From Actinoallomurus sp963850195 (GTDB lineage: Bacteria; Actinomycetota; Actinomycetes; Streptosporangiales; Streptosporangiaceae), in NCBI GenBank assembly GCA_963850195.1, contig CAWKKD010000010.1, positions 62,001-126,000 on the forward strand: DNA of 64,000 nt, written 5' to 3'. The notes under the pieces are model-generated. The model was given only the letters and a program-made list of their open reading frames with translations, was not told the origin of the DNA and did not search any database. Of this stretch, positions 1 through 7,635 are shown piece after piece. A program made the position numbers and the translations under genes. The first letter of the stretch is position 1, and the number at the start of each line of letters is the position of its first letter.

Positions 1-292
1 CGCCGGAGACCGAGAAGTTGTACTCCGGGGCGGCGATGACGTAGCCGTCGGTCTCGGCCAGCAGGTCGGCGAACCGCTGTGCGCCCTCGGGCACGCCGTC
101 GGCCTCGAGCACGTCAGGGTCGAGCGGTGGCACGGCGAAGTCATGGAAGTCCACGAGGCGCGCCTCGGCGCCGAGGTCGGCCGCCGTACGCGCGGCAAGG
201 CCCGCCAGCCGTACGTTGAGCGACTCCTTGCGCAGGGACGCGCCCACGACGAGGACGCGTAGCGGGCGCCGGGTGGCGGGAGTTTCGGACAT
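1..292 (-). CDS. NADPH-dependent FMN reductase family protein (3' end beyond window)
   Basis: About 97 N-terminal residues are visible; the gene runs off the left edge. The protein opens with a short polar leader, then a beta strand ending in the flavodoxin-like phosphate loop GASLRKESLN (residues 17-26), and reaches the APEYNFSVSG motif (88-97) that contacts the FMN ring in this family. Such enzymes reduce FMN, azo dyes or quinones with NADPH in the cytoplasm. The ATG at 292 is preceded by GGAGAG. The gene is divergent from the MarR regulator at 370, and the operator-like repeats between them suggest MarR control of both, as is common for oxidoreductases that respond to phenolic or quinone stress. 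Substrate is not inferable. Confidence 0.85.
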   Translation of the reverse strand, partial: MSETPATRRPLRVLVVGASLRKESLNVRLAGLAARTAADLGAEARLVDFHDFAVPPLDPDVLEADGVPEGAQRFADLLAETDGYVIAAPEYNFSVSG

Positions 293-308
293 GAATTCTC
301 TCCATCTG

Positions 309-353
309 GTTGACGTGTCAACGACAGTAGGGATTAATGGTTAATGTGTCAAC
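309..353. promoter_or_regulatory. Two operator-like repeats in the FMN reductase/marR divergent promoter
   Basis: GTTGACGTGTCAAC at 309-322 has 6-bp arms GTTGAC/GTCAAC around a 2-bp centre. A second copy, GTTAATGTGTCAAC, lies at 340-353. They are spaced 31 bp apart, about three helical turns, so two dimers would sit on the same DNA face. The position between divergent genes fits autoregulation by the MarR protein. The binding itself is inferred. Confidence 0.6.
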
Positions 354-369
354 GACTTCAGGGGGGGGC

Positions 370-840
370 ATGGACGAGGTCCGATGGCTGAGTGACGCCG
401 AGGCGCGTGCCTGGTCCGGCTACCGGAGGATGCGCGGGCTGCTCGATCTGCGGCTCGCCCGTGATCTGGCGGATGAGTCCGGCCTGTCCGAGCCCGACTA
501 CGACGTCCTGTCGACTCTAGGGGAGGCCGCCGGGCGCCGCGTGCGCCTCACCGAGCTGGCCGGCCTGCTGCTGTGGTCCAAGAGCCGCCTGTCCCACCAC
601 CTCACCCGCATGCAGCATCGCGGGCTCGTGGTCCGCCAGGACTGCGACGACGACGGACGCGGCGCGTTCGTCGCGCTGACCCCCGAGGGGATGCGCGCGA
701 TCGAGGCGGCGGCCCCGCCCCACGTCGCGTCCGTCCGCCGCAACTTCGTCGACCTGCTGACCGACGAGGAGATCGCGATGCTCGGCGACCTCGCCGAGCG
801 CGTGCTGGCACGTCTGGGCGAGAAGACCGCCGGTCCCTGA
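370..840 (+). CDS. MarR family transcriptional regulator
   Basis: A 156-residue winged-helix protein of usual MarR length. The central DNA-binding part contains DYDVLSTLGEA, then the recognition region LLWSKSRLSHHLTRMQHRGLV and the wing with RQDCDDDGRGAFVALTPEG; flanking helices would form the dimer interface. An in-frame ATG at 337 exists, but the one at 370 follows a G-rich ribosome site (361-368) and leaves both operator copies upstream of the coding region, so 370 is preferred. It probably represses itself and the divergent FMN reductase and releases DNA on binding an aromatic ligand; the ligand is unknown. Confidence 0.9.
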   Translation: MDEVRWLSDAEARAWSGYRRMRGLLDLRLARDLADESGLSEPDYDVLSTLGEAAGRRVRLTELAGLLLWSKSRLSHHLTRMQHRGLVVRQDCDDDGRGAFVALTPEGMRAIEAAAPPHVASVRRNFVDLLTDEEIAMLGDLAERVLARLGEKTAGP

Positions 841-867
841 CTTACTATGTAAAGGCGGTGGCGCGGG

Positions 868-2253
868 TCAGCGATCGAGTACGTGGTCACGCGCCTGGGC
901 GTACCGCTCACGGATCGGCGGCTCGGCCTCGCCCTCGTACGTCGCGAGCCCGGTGCGCTCCCAGCGCGGGGGCTCCGGGCCCTCGGACAGGGCCCAGGCC
1001 GCCTGGACGGCCGCGCCCTCCGCGACGTACTCGCCGGGCGGCGGCACCAGCACCGGGCGCCCGAAGACCGTCGGCGCGATCCGGCGTACGGCTTCTGAGC
1101 GCGCGGCCCCGCCGATGAGCAGGATCCGGTCGGCGCGCGCGCCCTGGGCGAGGAGCGCGTCGAGCCCGTCGGCGAGCCCGCAGAGCATCCCCTCGATCGC
1201 CGCGCGCGCCAGGTGCGCGGGCGTGGAGTTGCCGAGCCGCAGCCCGTGCACCGCGCCGGTGGCGTCCGGCCGGTTGGGCGTGCGCTCGCCCTCGAGGTAG
1301 GGCACCAGCGTGAGGCCGTCGGCGCCGGGCGGCGCGGACAGCGCGAGCCGTGACAGCTCGTCGTGGTCGACGTCCAGCAGGCGCGCGGCCGCGTCGAGGA
1401 CGCGCGCGGCGTTGAGCGTGCAGACCAGCGGCAGGTAGCGGCCCGTCGCGTCGGCGAACCCGGCGACCGCGCCGGCCGGGTCGGCGGAGGGCCGCTCCGA
1501 CGCGGTGAAGACCGTGCCCGAGGTGCCGAGCGAGACGACCACGTCGCCCGGCCGCGCGCCGAGGCCCAGCGCGGCGGCCATGTTGTCGCCGGTGCCGGCC
1601 GACACGAGCGCGCCGGAGGACGTACGCCCAGCGTGCTCGGCCGGGCCGAGGACGCGGGGGAGTGAGGGCACCTCGCCGAACGCCAGCTCGACCAGGTCCG
1701 TACGGTAGGTGCCCTGCGACGGCGACCAGTAGCCCGTGCCGGACGCGTCGCCGCGGTCGGTGGTCAGCTCGCCGGTCAGCCGCCACGTCAGGTAGTCGTG
1801 GGGCAGGCAGACCGACACGGTGCGCCGGACCGCGTCCGGTTCGTGCCGGGCGAGCCACCGCAGCTTGGCCACGGTGAACGACGCGAGTGGCACGCTGCCG
1901 ACCGCCTCGGCCCAGGTCTTCGGCCCGCCCAGCTCGTCCACGAGGTCATGCGCCGCGCCCGCCGAACGCGTGTCGTTCCACAGCAGCGCGGGACGTACGA
2001 CGTCGCCCGTACCGGACAGGCACACCATGCCGTGCTGCTGGCCCGCGACGCCCACCGCGGCGACGCCGTCCAGGCCACCGGCCTGGGCGACGGCACGGCC
2101 GAACGCCGCCCACCACGCGGACGGGTCGACCTCGGTGCCGTCGGGGTGCGGCGCCTGACCGGTGCGACGGATCGCACCGGTCGCGGCGTCGGCGACGACG
2201 ATCTTGCATGACTGGGTCGAGGAGTCGACCCCGGCGACGAGCGTCACGCTCAT
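868..2253 (-). CDS. xylB: Xylulokinase
   Basis: A 461-residue FGGY-family sugar kinase that phosphorylates D-xylulose to xylulose 5-phosphate for the pentose phosphate pathway. Seen: the N-terminal phosphate loop GVDSSTQSCK (8-17), the xylulokinase-type GQQHGM motif (71-76), the LLWNDTRS stretch, and the C-terminal ATPase motif LLIGGAARSEAVRRIAPTVFGRPV. The ATG at 2253 was chosen because the family's conserved N-terminus starts there; longer in-frame extensions are only the complement of upstream DNA. It follows xylA by 16 bp on the same strand, so the two form an operon under the divergent ROK repressor. Confidence 0.93.
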   Translation of the reverse strand: MSVTLVAGVDSSTQSCKIVVADAATGAIRRTGQAPHPDGTEVDPSAWWAAFGRAVAQAGGLDGVAAVGVAGQQHGMVCLSGTGDVVRPALLWNDTRSAGAAHDLVDELGGPKTWAEAVGSVPLASFTVAKLRWLARHEPDAVRRTVSVCLPHDYLTWRLTGELTTDRGDASGTGYWSPSQGTYRTDLVELAFGEVPSLPRVLGPAEHAGRTSSGALVSAGTGDNMAAALGLGARPGDVVVSLGTSGTVFTASERPSADPAGAVAGFADATGRYLPLVCTLNAARVLDAAARLLDVDHDELSRLALSAPPGADGLTLVPYLEGERTPNRPDATGAVHGLRLGNSTPAHLARAAIEGMLCGLADGLDALLAQGARADRILLIGGAARSEAVRRIAPTVFGRPVLVPPPGEYVAEGAAVQAAWALSEGPEPPRWERTGLATYEGEAEPPIRERYAQARDHVLDR

Positions 2254-2269
2254 GGTCGCGCTCGCCTTC

Positions 2270-3475
2270 TCACTCGCTCCCCGGATGGCCTGCTTCGCGG
2301 CGCCCTCCAGTCCGCTCGTTCGGCGGCTCGCCGCTCCGGGCGCCGAGGAGGTGCTCGACCGCGAGCGCGTCGAGACGCGCGTAGTGGAAGCCGCGCTCAC
2401 CGGCCGCCTCGACGTCGAAGTCGTCGTTCGCGAGCGAGTCGTAGGTCTCGCCCTCGGCGAGCGTCGGCTCCGCCAGCCGGTCCACGCGCGACGCCGCGAT
2501 GGCCTCCTGGACCTCCGGGTCCGCGCGGAACGCACGGGTGCGCTCCTTGAGGATGAGGTAGGTGCGCATGTTGGCCGCCGCCGACGTCCACACGCCCGAG
2601 ACGTCCTCGGTACGGGTCGGCTTGTAGTCGAAGTGGCGCGGGCCGTCGTACTCGGAGTTCTCCAGCAGGTCGACGAGGAAGAACGCGCTCTTCACGTCGC
2701 CGTGCCCGAACACCAGGTCCTGGTCGTACTTCGCCCCGTGCTGGCCGTTCAGGTCGATGTGGAACAGCTTGCCGTGCCACAGGGCCTGCGAGATGCCGTG
2801 CACGAAGTTGAGCCCGGCCATCTGCTCGTGGCCGACCTCCGGGTTGAGCCCGACCATGTCGGAGTGCTCGAGCGAGCCGATGAACGCCAGCGCGTGGCCG
2901 ACCGTTGGCAGCAGGATGTCGCCGCGCGGCTCGTTGGGCTTGGGCTCCAGCGCGAATCTGATGCCATAGCCGCGGTCCGTCACGTACTCGGCGAGGGTGT
3001 CGATGGCCTCGCGGAACCGGTCGAGTGCCGCGCGCACGTCCTTGCCCGCGTCGGTCTCCGCGCCCTCGCGACCGCCCCAGAACACGTACGTCTGCGCGCC
3101 CAGCTCGGCGGCCAGGTCGAGGTTGCGCATCACCTTGCGGAGGGCGTACCGGCGGATGTCGCGGTCGTTGGAGGTGAACGCGCCGTCCTTGAACACCGGG
3201 TGGGTGAACAGGTTGGTCGTCGCCATCGGGACGGCCAGGCCGGTCTCGTCGAGGGCCTTGCGGAACGCCGCGACCGCGCGGTCGCGGTCCGGCTCGACGG
3301 CCAGGAGGTCGTCATCGTGGAACGTGACACCGTAGGCGCCCAGCTCCGAGAGCCGGTGCACCGCCTCGACCGGGTCCATCGGCGGCCGGGTGGCGTCGCC
3401 GAACGGGTCGCGCGCCTGCCAGCCGACCGTCCACAGTCCGAAGCTGAACCGGTCCGCGCGTGTCGGTTCGAACAT
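2270..3475 (-). CDS. xylA: Xylose isomerase
   Basis: A 401-residue TIM-barrel isomerase converting D-xylose to D-xylulose with divalent metals. Catalytic His53 and Asp56 lie in VTFHDDD; FVFWGGREG, LEPKPNEPRGD and the metal region LNPEVGHEQMAG are present, as is the late ligand stretch FHIDLNGQ. The ATG at 3475 has AAGGAG 8 bases upstream; upstream codons to 3499 lack support. Actinomycete enzymes usually end near residue 388, just after a HLLGAR-like motif. Here about a dozen extra Arg/Gly/Glu-rich residues follow, reaching into the spacer before xylB. First gene of the xylAB operon. Confidence 0.95.
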   Translation of the reverse strand: MFEPTRADRFSFGLWTVGWQARDPFGDATRPPMDPVEAVHRLSELGAYGVTFHDDDLLAVEPDRDRAVAAFRKALDETGLAVPMATTNLFTHPVFKDGAFTSNDRDIRRYALRKVMRNLDLAAELGAQTYVFWGGREGAETDAGKDVRAALDRFREAIDTLAEYVTDRGYGIRFALEPKPNEPRGDILLPTVGHALAFIGSLEHSDMVGLNPEVGHEQMAGLNFVHGISQALWHGKLFHIDLNGQHGAKYDQDLVFGHGDVKSAFFLVDLLENSEYDGPRHFDYKPTRTEDVSGVWTSAAANMRTYLILKERTRAFRADPEVQEAIAASRVDRLAEPTLAEGETYDSLANDDFDVEAAGERGFHYARLDALAVEHLLGARSGEPPNERTGGRREAGHPGSE

Positions 3476-3553
3476 GACGCCACTCCTTATTTTGTACATG
3501 ACCTGGACTAATTAAAACGCCCAGACTCTTCGTGTCAACACGGCGGCTAATGT
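3476..3553. promoter_or_regulatory. xylA / ROK repressor divergent promoter region
   Basis: This 78-bp spacer is much more AT-rich than its surroundings. It holds GGACTAATTAAAACG near 3508-3522 and a second CTAAT near 3547-3551. ROK-type xylose repressors bind AT-rich TTAGT/ACTAA repeats, so this is the likely operator region. No perfect dyad was identified. Confidence 0.45.
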
Positions 3554-4783
3554 GTGACGATGCGCCTTGAGGCCGCGCCGGTCCGCCACGGCACCATGCG
3601 GGACCGCAACCTGGCCGTCGTCCTCGGCGAGATCTCCCGCTGCCAGCCGATCAGCCGCGCCCGGCTCGCCCAGGTCACCGGGTTCACCAAGACCACCGTC
3701 TCCACGCTCGTCGCCGCCCTCGGCGACGCGGGCCTCGTACGCGAGGACGGCCCGGTACGCGGCGGCGAGCGCGGGCGCCCCGCGACGGCCGTGTCGGTCA
3801 ACGGCGACCGCGTCGCGGGCCTCGGCCTCGAGGTCAACGTCGACTACCTGGCGGCCTGCGTGCTCGACCTCAACCACCGGATCCGGCACCGGCGAATCGA
3901 GCCCGCCGCGAACCGCGGGCGCGAGCCTTCGCGCGTCATCGACGACCTGGCCTCCCTCGCGTCGCGTGCCATCGCCGCCGCGAGTTCGGAGGGGCTGTCG
4001 GTGGCCGGCGCCGTCGTCGCGCTGCCCGGCGCGCTCGACCGGTCCGGCGCGCGGCTGCGGACCGCGCCCAACCTCGGCTGGAGCGACGTCGCCGTCGGCG
4101 AGCTGCTCGCCGCGCGCCTGCCGGAGCTGCCGTTGCCCGCCGACCACGACAACGAGGCCAACCTCGCCGCCCTCGGTGAGCTGTGGCTCGGCGACGGCCC
4201 GGAGCTCGGGTCCTACCTGCACGTCTCGGGGGAGATCGGCATCGGCGCGGGCATCGTCGTGGACGGCCGGGTGTTCCGCGGCGCGCACGGGTTCGCCGGC
4301 GAGCTCGGCCACATCGTCGTCGAACCTGCCGGCCCACCCTGCGCGTGCGGGGGCCGCGGCTGCCTCGAGCAGATCGCCGGGCAGGAGGCGATCCTGCGCG
4401 CGGCCGGTATCGACGAGGCGACCGCGACGTCGTCGGCCAGCCCCGACGGTCCTCTGTCCGCGCTGGTCGCCCGGCTCTCGGCGGGCGACGAACGCGCCCT
4501 CGCCGCCGTACACCGTGCGGCGGAGTCGCTCGGGCAGGCGCTCGCGGCGGCGGTCAACCTCCTCGACCCCGAAACCATCGTGCTCGGCGGGATCTTCTCG
4601 GCCCTCGCCCCGTGGGCGGCCCCGGCGGTCGAGACGGCGCTGACCGGCGGCGCGGGCGTGGTGCGCGCCTCGCCGCCGCGCGTGACCGTGTCGCGTCTGG
4701 GCGGCGACGCCGCCGCGCTGGGCGCCGCCGCCCTCGTCGTCGAACGCGTGCTCGGCGACCCGGCGCGGCTCGTACGCCGCTGA
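3554..4783 (+). CDS. xylR: ROK family transcriptional repressor (probable xylose repressor)
   Basis: A 409-residue ROK protein with an N-terminal winged HTH (roughly residues 15-65; ISRARLAQVTGFTKTTVSTL is the recognition segment) and a sugar-kinase-like C-terminal domain. The ROK zinc signature CACGGRGCLEQ is near residues 263-273, and DHDNEANLAALGE provides the catalytic-site Asp region. Start is GTG 3554 or ATG 3560; there is no clear ribosome site. Divergence from xylAB and the family identity support repression of xylose genes relieved by xylose. This is inferred from context; the effector is not visible. Confidence 0.88.
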   Translation: MTMRLEAAPVRHGTMRDRNLAVVLGEISRCQPISRARLAQVTGFTKTTVSTLVAALGDAGLVREDGPVRGGERGRPATAVSVNGDRVAGLGLEVNVDYLAACVLDLNHRIRHRRIEPAANRGREPSRVIDDLASLASRAIAAASSEGLSVAGAVVALPGALDRSGARLRTAPNLGWSDVAVGELLAARLPELPLPADHDNEANLAALGELWLGDGPELGSYLHVSGEIGIGAGIVVDGRVFRGAHGFAGELGHIVVEPAGPPCACGGRGCLEQIAGQEAILRAAGIDEATATSSASPDGPLSALVARLSAGDERALAAVHRAAESLGQALAAAVNLLDPETIVLGGIFSALAPWAAPAVETALTGGAGVVRASPPRVTVSRLGGDAAALGAAALVVERVLGDPARLVRR

Positions 4784-4899
4784 CCGTTTTAGTGCCTCTT
4801 TAGGCCCGCGGATCATTCTGCTGCCCCGGTGCGCCCGCGGCTCACCCGCTACGCGCGACGAATCACCTCTATAACAGCCCGCCGAGATTTAGGAGTGTA

Positions 4900-5403
4900 A
4901 TGTTCACGAAGAGACGAAGCATGTGCATACTCGCCGGTGGTGCGCTGCTGGCCACACTTTCGGGCGCCATTGGAGCCCCAGCGGAGGCCGCGGGCGGGAA
5001 TTCGCGCAATATTCCCTGGGTCGCCTCGACCTACGGAGGAATGTCGGTTCTCCCCCAGCAGATCAAGGCCGGGGACTGCCACTTGCGGGGCGTCACCGAG
5101 GCCGGCACCCCGTCCAAGGCATGGGTTGAACTCGTAGCTGCCAATACCGACCCGCCCGGATACTGGGTCGAATGGCGGTACAGCATGTATACGGATCAGT
5201 CCTACATCCCCTTCCCTGACGTATGGCATGCGACATTCGTCTTCAGGAACGCCAGCGGCGCCGAGCTCTTCCGTTACAATGTCGACGGCCCCGACATGTA
5301 CTATTATGACACTACTTATACTGGGGCAAATGAAGGCCTTGTGCACGTCAGTGCAGACCAAGTCAACAGCATCAGCATGGTCGACTGGTACGGCGATTGC
5401 TAG
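4900..5403 (+). CDS. Secreted protein of unknown function, GDC-type paralogue 1
   Basis: A 167-residue protein not matched to a known family. It begins with a Sec signal peptide (MFTKRRSM, hydrophobic core, cleavage after APAEAA near residue 31). The mature part has two cysteines, one in AGDC about 36 residues into the mature chain and one as the last residue in WYGDC, which could form a disulfide closing the fold. A DVWHATFVF segment and a YNVDGPDMY segment recur in the next gene. The start ATG follows TTTAGGAGTG. Codon use is less GC-biased than in neighbours, a possible sign of transfer. It is probably an exported beta-rich domain. Confidence 0.7.
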   Translation: MFTKRRSMCILAGGALLATLSGAIGAPAEAAGGNSRNIPWVASTYGGMSVLPQQIKAGDCHLRGVTEAGTPSKAWVELVAANTDPPGYWVEWRYSMYTDQSYIPFPDVWHATFVFRNASGAELFRYNVDGPDMYYYDTTYTGANEGLVHVSADQVNSISMVDWYGDC

Positions 5404-5436
5404 CGGATTAGGAAAGCTATTCGGAGAGGCGATGAA

Positions 5437-5946
5437 TTGGCTCTGTTCAGCAGGCGTGTGCGTATCGCCATCGGTGGCACGCTGCTGGCGACGTCGGCGA
5501 TCATGGGGAATGCCAGCCCTGCACTGGCCAACACGAACACCGAACTGAACGTCCCCGTTACCTTCGGTGTGCACGGCACTAGTGGATGGGCCATCCTGTC
5601 GACAACGTTCACGGCAGGTGACTGTAGGCAGATCGGCGCGAACCAGCAGCCCGATCATGCTGCTAGCGATATCTACATCAAGCAGGATACCGAAAATCCA
5701 AGCCGTTACAAGGTGACCTGGGAAGCCGATCTATACACCATTAGTAACGCCTGGATCTCCTTTGATGTTTGGCATGCGTGGTTCGTTTTCAAGAAGGACC
5801 CCTCGGATGAGGGGTTTCAGCTCCATTTCGACGGACCTAATATGCAGCAAGGAACCTTCTACGTGTTCCAGTCCTCTGCATACGTGTACATGAGCGCCGA
5901 TGAGTTCCACAATCTTCACTACATCGACTTTGGTGGAGACTGCTGA
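5437..5946 (+). CDS. Secreted protein of unknown function, GDC-type paralogue 2
   Basis: A 169-residue paralogue of the preceding gene, 33 bp downstream. The signal peptide (MALFSRRVRIAIGG..., cleavage near ASPALA, residue 31) is followed by a mature domain with the same landmarks: AGDC early, DVWHAWFVF in the middle, LHFDGPNM, YVYMSADEF and a terminal FGGDC. TTG at 5437 is taken as start because GGAGAGG lies 8 bases upstream; the ATG at 5432 is out of frame. Sequence between the shared blocks has diverged strongly, so the duplication is old. No function is assigned. Confidence 0.7.
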   Translation: MALFSRRVRIAIGGTLLATSAIMGNASPALANTNTELNVPVTFGVHGTSGWAILSTTFTAGDCRQIGANQQPDHAASDIYIKQDTENPSRYKVTWEADLYTISNAWISFDVWHAWFVFKKDPSDEGFQLHFDGPNMQQGTFYVFQSSAYVYMSADEFHNLHYIDFGGDC

Positions 5947-5978
5947 ACGTCTAGCCTTTCGCGGTGATCGCCGTGGAT

Positions 5979-6012
5979 GAGCCCTGCGCCGATATTCTCC
6001 GGTGCGGGGCTC
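5979..6012 (+). terminator. Hairpin terminator after the GDC gene pair
   Basis: Arms GAGCCCTGCGCCG (5979-5991) and CGGTGCGGGGCTC (6000-6012) pair over 13 bp with two G:T wobbles around an 8-base AT-rich loop. It lies 33 bp after the stop of the second secreted protein. There is no U-tract, as is usual in high-GC actinomycetes. Confidence 0.6.
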
Positions 6013-6055
6013 TTCGCCCTGGCGGTGCTCGCCGCCCGCCGGGACCGCGTCTTCT

Positions 6056-6505
6056 TCAGGCGACGCAGAACTCGTTGCCTTCCGGGTCGGTGAGTACGGT
6101 CCACTCGCCGCCGGGTTCCTGGACGTGGCGGATCAGCGTGGCGCCGTGCGCCCGCAGGCGGGTCACGGTGGCTTCGCACTGTGCGGGACCGGCGTGGACG
6201 TCGAGGTGGAGGCGGTTCTTGCCGGCCTTGGGCTCGGGGACCCGGTTGAACAGCAGGCGCCTGCCCAGTCCTGTGCCGCTGAGAGGGTCGAACGGGTCCT
6301 CGGGATGCCGGACGGCCGCGGCGTCTTGCCAGGACAGGCGGCCCTGGAACTCGACGCACAGGTCCTTCTCGATCGCCCCGGCGGACAGCAGCTGTTCGAT
6401 GAGCGCGCTGTGGTCCTCGATCTGATACTCGAGTGCCTCGGCCCAGAACACGGCCTGGCGATGCGGGTCGGCGGCGTCGAAGACCAACTTCCAGCCCAGT
6501 GCCAT
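6056..6505 (-). CDS. VOC / glyoxalase-like domain protein
   Basis: A 149-residue single-domain protein of the vicinal oxygen chelate fold. It has WKLVFDAADPHRQAVFWAEALEY at the N-terminus, the NRLHLDVHAG strand in the middle and VLTDPEGNEFCV at the C-terminus, the typical closing motif of the Glyoxalase_6-like group. The ATG at 6505 follows GAGGAG; the longer GTG start at 6529 would put the ribosome site inside the gene. Members bind small ligands or act as putative dioxygenase, lyase or resistance proteins. The specific role is unknown and the gene stands alone. Confidence 0.85.
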   Translation of the reverse strand: MALGWKLVFDAADPHRQAVFWAEALEYQIEDHSALIEQLLSAGAIEKDLCVEFQGRLSWQDAAAVRHPEDPFDPLSGTGLGRRLLFNRVPEPKAGKNRLHLDVHAGPAQCEATVTRLRAHGATLIRHVQEPGGEWTVLTDPEGNEFCVA

Positions 6506-6532
6506 GGGTTCTCTCCTCGCGGTGTTCACCGC

Positions 6533-6701
6533 CTAAGAGACTGTTGGGGAGCCCCATGCCCTGCTGCGCGGCACCCAGGCGACGCCTCGCCGCGTTGTCG
6601 TCGGTCGCCGGCCGACACCAGGCCGACTCCCTCCTCCGCCTCGCGACGCGCCCCCTGGCCCGCCGCTCGCGACGGACGAGGGCTCCCCAACAGTCTCTCA
6701 G
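6533..6701. repeat. MITE-like element with 19-bp perfect terminal inverted repeats
   Basis: AGAGACTGTTGGGGAGCCC at 6536-6554 is exactly repeated in inverse as GGGCTCCCCAACAGTCTCT at 6680-6698. The match extends to 22 bp with one mismatch (6533-6701). The roughly 125-bp interior has no convincing gene and contains further GC-rich partial palindromes, including CCGCCGCTCGC, which also occurs in the repeat at 23269. It sits just upstream of the VOC gene and about 100 bp before the DUF1206 gene. No clear target-site duplication was seen. Confidence 0.6.
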
Positions 6702-6804
6702 ACGACGGTCCCTGTGGCTCCGCACAGTAGCCGTGGGCTCCGACAGGGGCGTTTGGCGGCGTTTCTGCAGGGCATCTCGCTGCACACCACCAGGAGGTGC
6801 GCAG

Positions 6805-7635
6805 ATGACCGTTCATGGTGCGCGGGTGAAGGCGACCGGACGCCAGGTCTCGTCGAGTACGCCGTTCCGGGCGTTCGCGCGGGCCGGACTGGCCGCGCGG
6901 GGCGTGATCTACATTCTCGTCGGCTCCCTTGCCGTACAGATCGCGTTCGGCGAGGGCGGCAAGCAGGCCGACCGTCAGGGCGCGCTGCAGACCGTCGCGC
7001 AGACGCCCGGCGGCACGCTTCTGCTCTGGCTGCTGGCCGCCGGCCTCGGCGGCATGGCGCTATGGAGGTTCAGCGAGGCCGTGTACGGCCAGGCCGGCGC
7101 CGAGGGTCGCAAGGCGACCAAGCGCCTGTCCTCGCTCGCGCGCGGGATCTTCTACACCGTCGTCTGCTCCACCACGGTGGCCTTCATCATCGGCGCGGGC
7201 GGGCCGGGCTCCAGCGACAAGAAGTCCAAGGACCTCACCGGCAAGGCCATGCACGACGTCCCGGCCGGCCGCTGGCTGGTGGTGCTCGCCGGCCTCGGCC
7301 TCATCGCGATCGGCGTCGGCATCGCGGTTCGCGCCATGAAGACCAAGTTCGAGAAGAAGCTCCAGACCCATCGGATGAGCCGGCGGGTCCGTGCCGGGGT
7401 GAAGACACTCGGCGTCGTCGGCCAGACCACCCGAGCCCTCGTCTACGCCGCCGCGGGCGTCTTCCTCGCGTACGCGGGCATCACCTACGATCAGGACAAG
7501 GCCAAGGGCATCGACGGCACCCTGCGGGAGTTCAGCACGACCCCGTCCGGCCCGTGGCTGCTCGTCCTCGTCGCGTTCGGCCTCATCGTCTTCGGCCTCT
7601 ACTCCTTCAGCGAGGCACGCTGGCGCCGTATCTAA
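6805..7635 (+). CDS. DUF1206 integral membrane protein
   Basis: A 276-residue protein built of three repeats (about 20-90, 110-180 and 195-270), each with two membrane helices. Repeat landmarks include ARAGLAARGVIYILVGSLA, GGMALWRFSEAVYG, ARGIFYTVV, ALVYAAAGVFLAYAG and GLYSFSEARWRR. This three-fold pattern and length are those of DUF1206, a conserved membrane family of unknown function common in actinobacteria. ATG 6805 has AGGAGG upstream, so the longer frame back to 6433 is not used. It ends convergently, overlapping the aldolase gene by 3 bp. Confidence 0.88.
   Translation: MTVHGARVKATGRQVSSSTPFRAFARAGLAARGVIYILVGSLAVQIAFGEGGKQADRQGALQTVAQTPGGTLLLWLLAAGLGGMALWRFSEAVYGQAGAEGRKATKRLSSLARGIFYTVVCSTTVAFIIGAGGPGSSDKKSKDLTGKAMHDVPAGRWLVVLAGLGLIAIGVGIAVRAMKTKFEKKLQTHRMSRRVRAGVKTLGVVGQTTRALVYAAAGVFLAYAGITYDQDKAKGIDGTLREFSTTPSGPWLLVLVAFGLIVFGLYSFSEARWRRI

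Noticed and set aside
2162..3511. Long open frame on the plus strand opposite xylA and xylB (449 codons)
   Set aside because: It is the complement of two clear enzymes; composition is Val/Arg/Glu repeats typical of antisense frames in high-GC DNA, with no recognisable motif.
6433..6804. N-terminal extension of the DUF1206 protein
   Set aside because: It crosses the inverted-repeat element and the VOC gene; ATG 6805 has AGGAGG and starts at the family's N-terminus.
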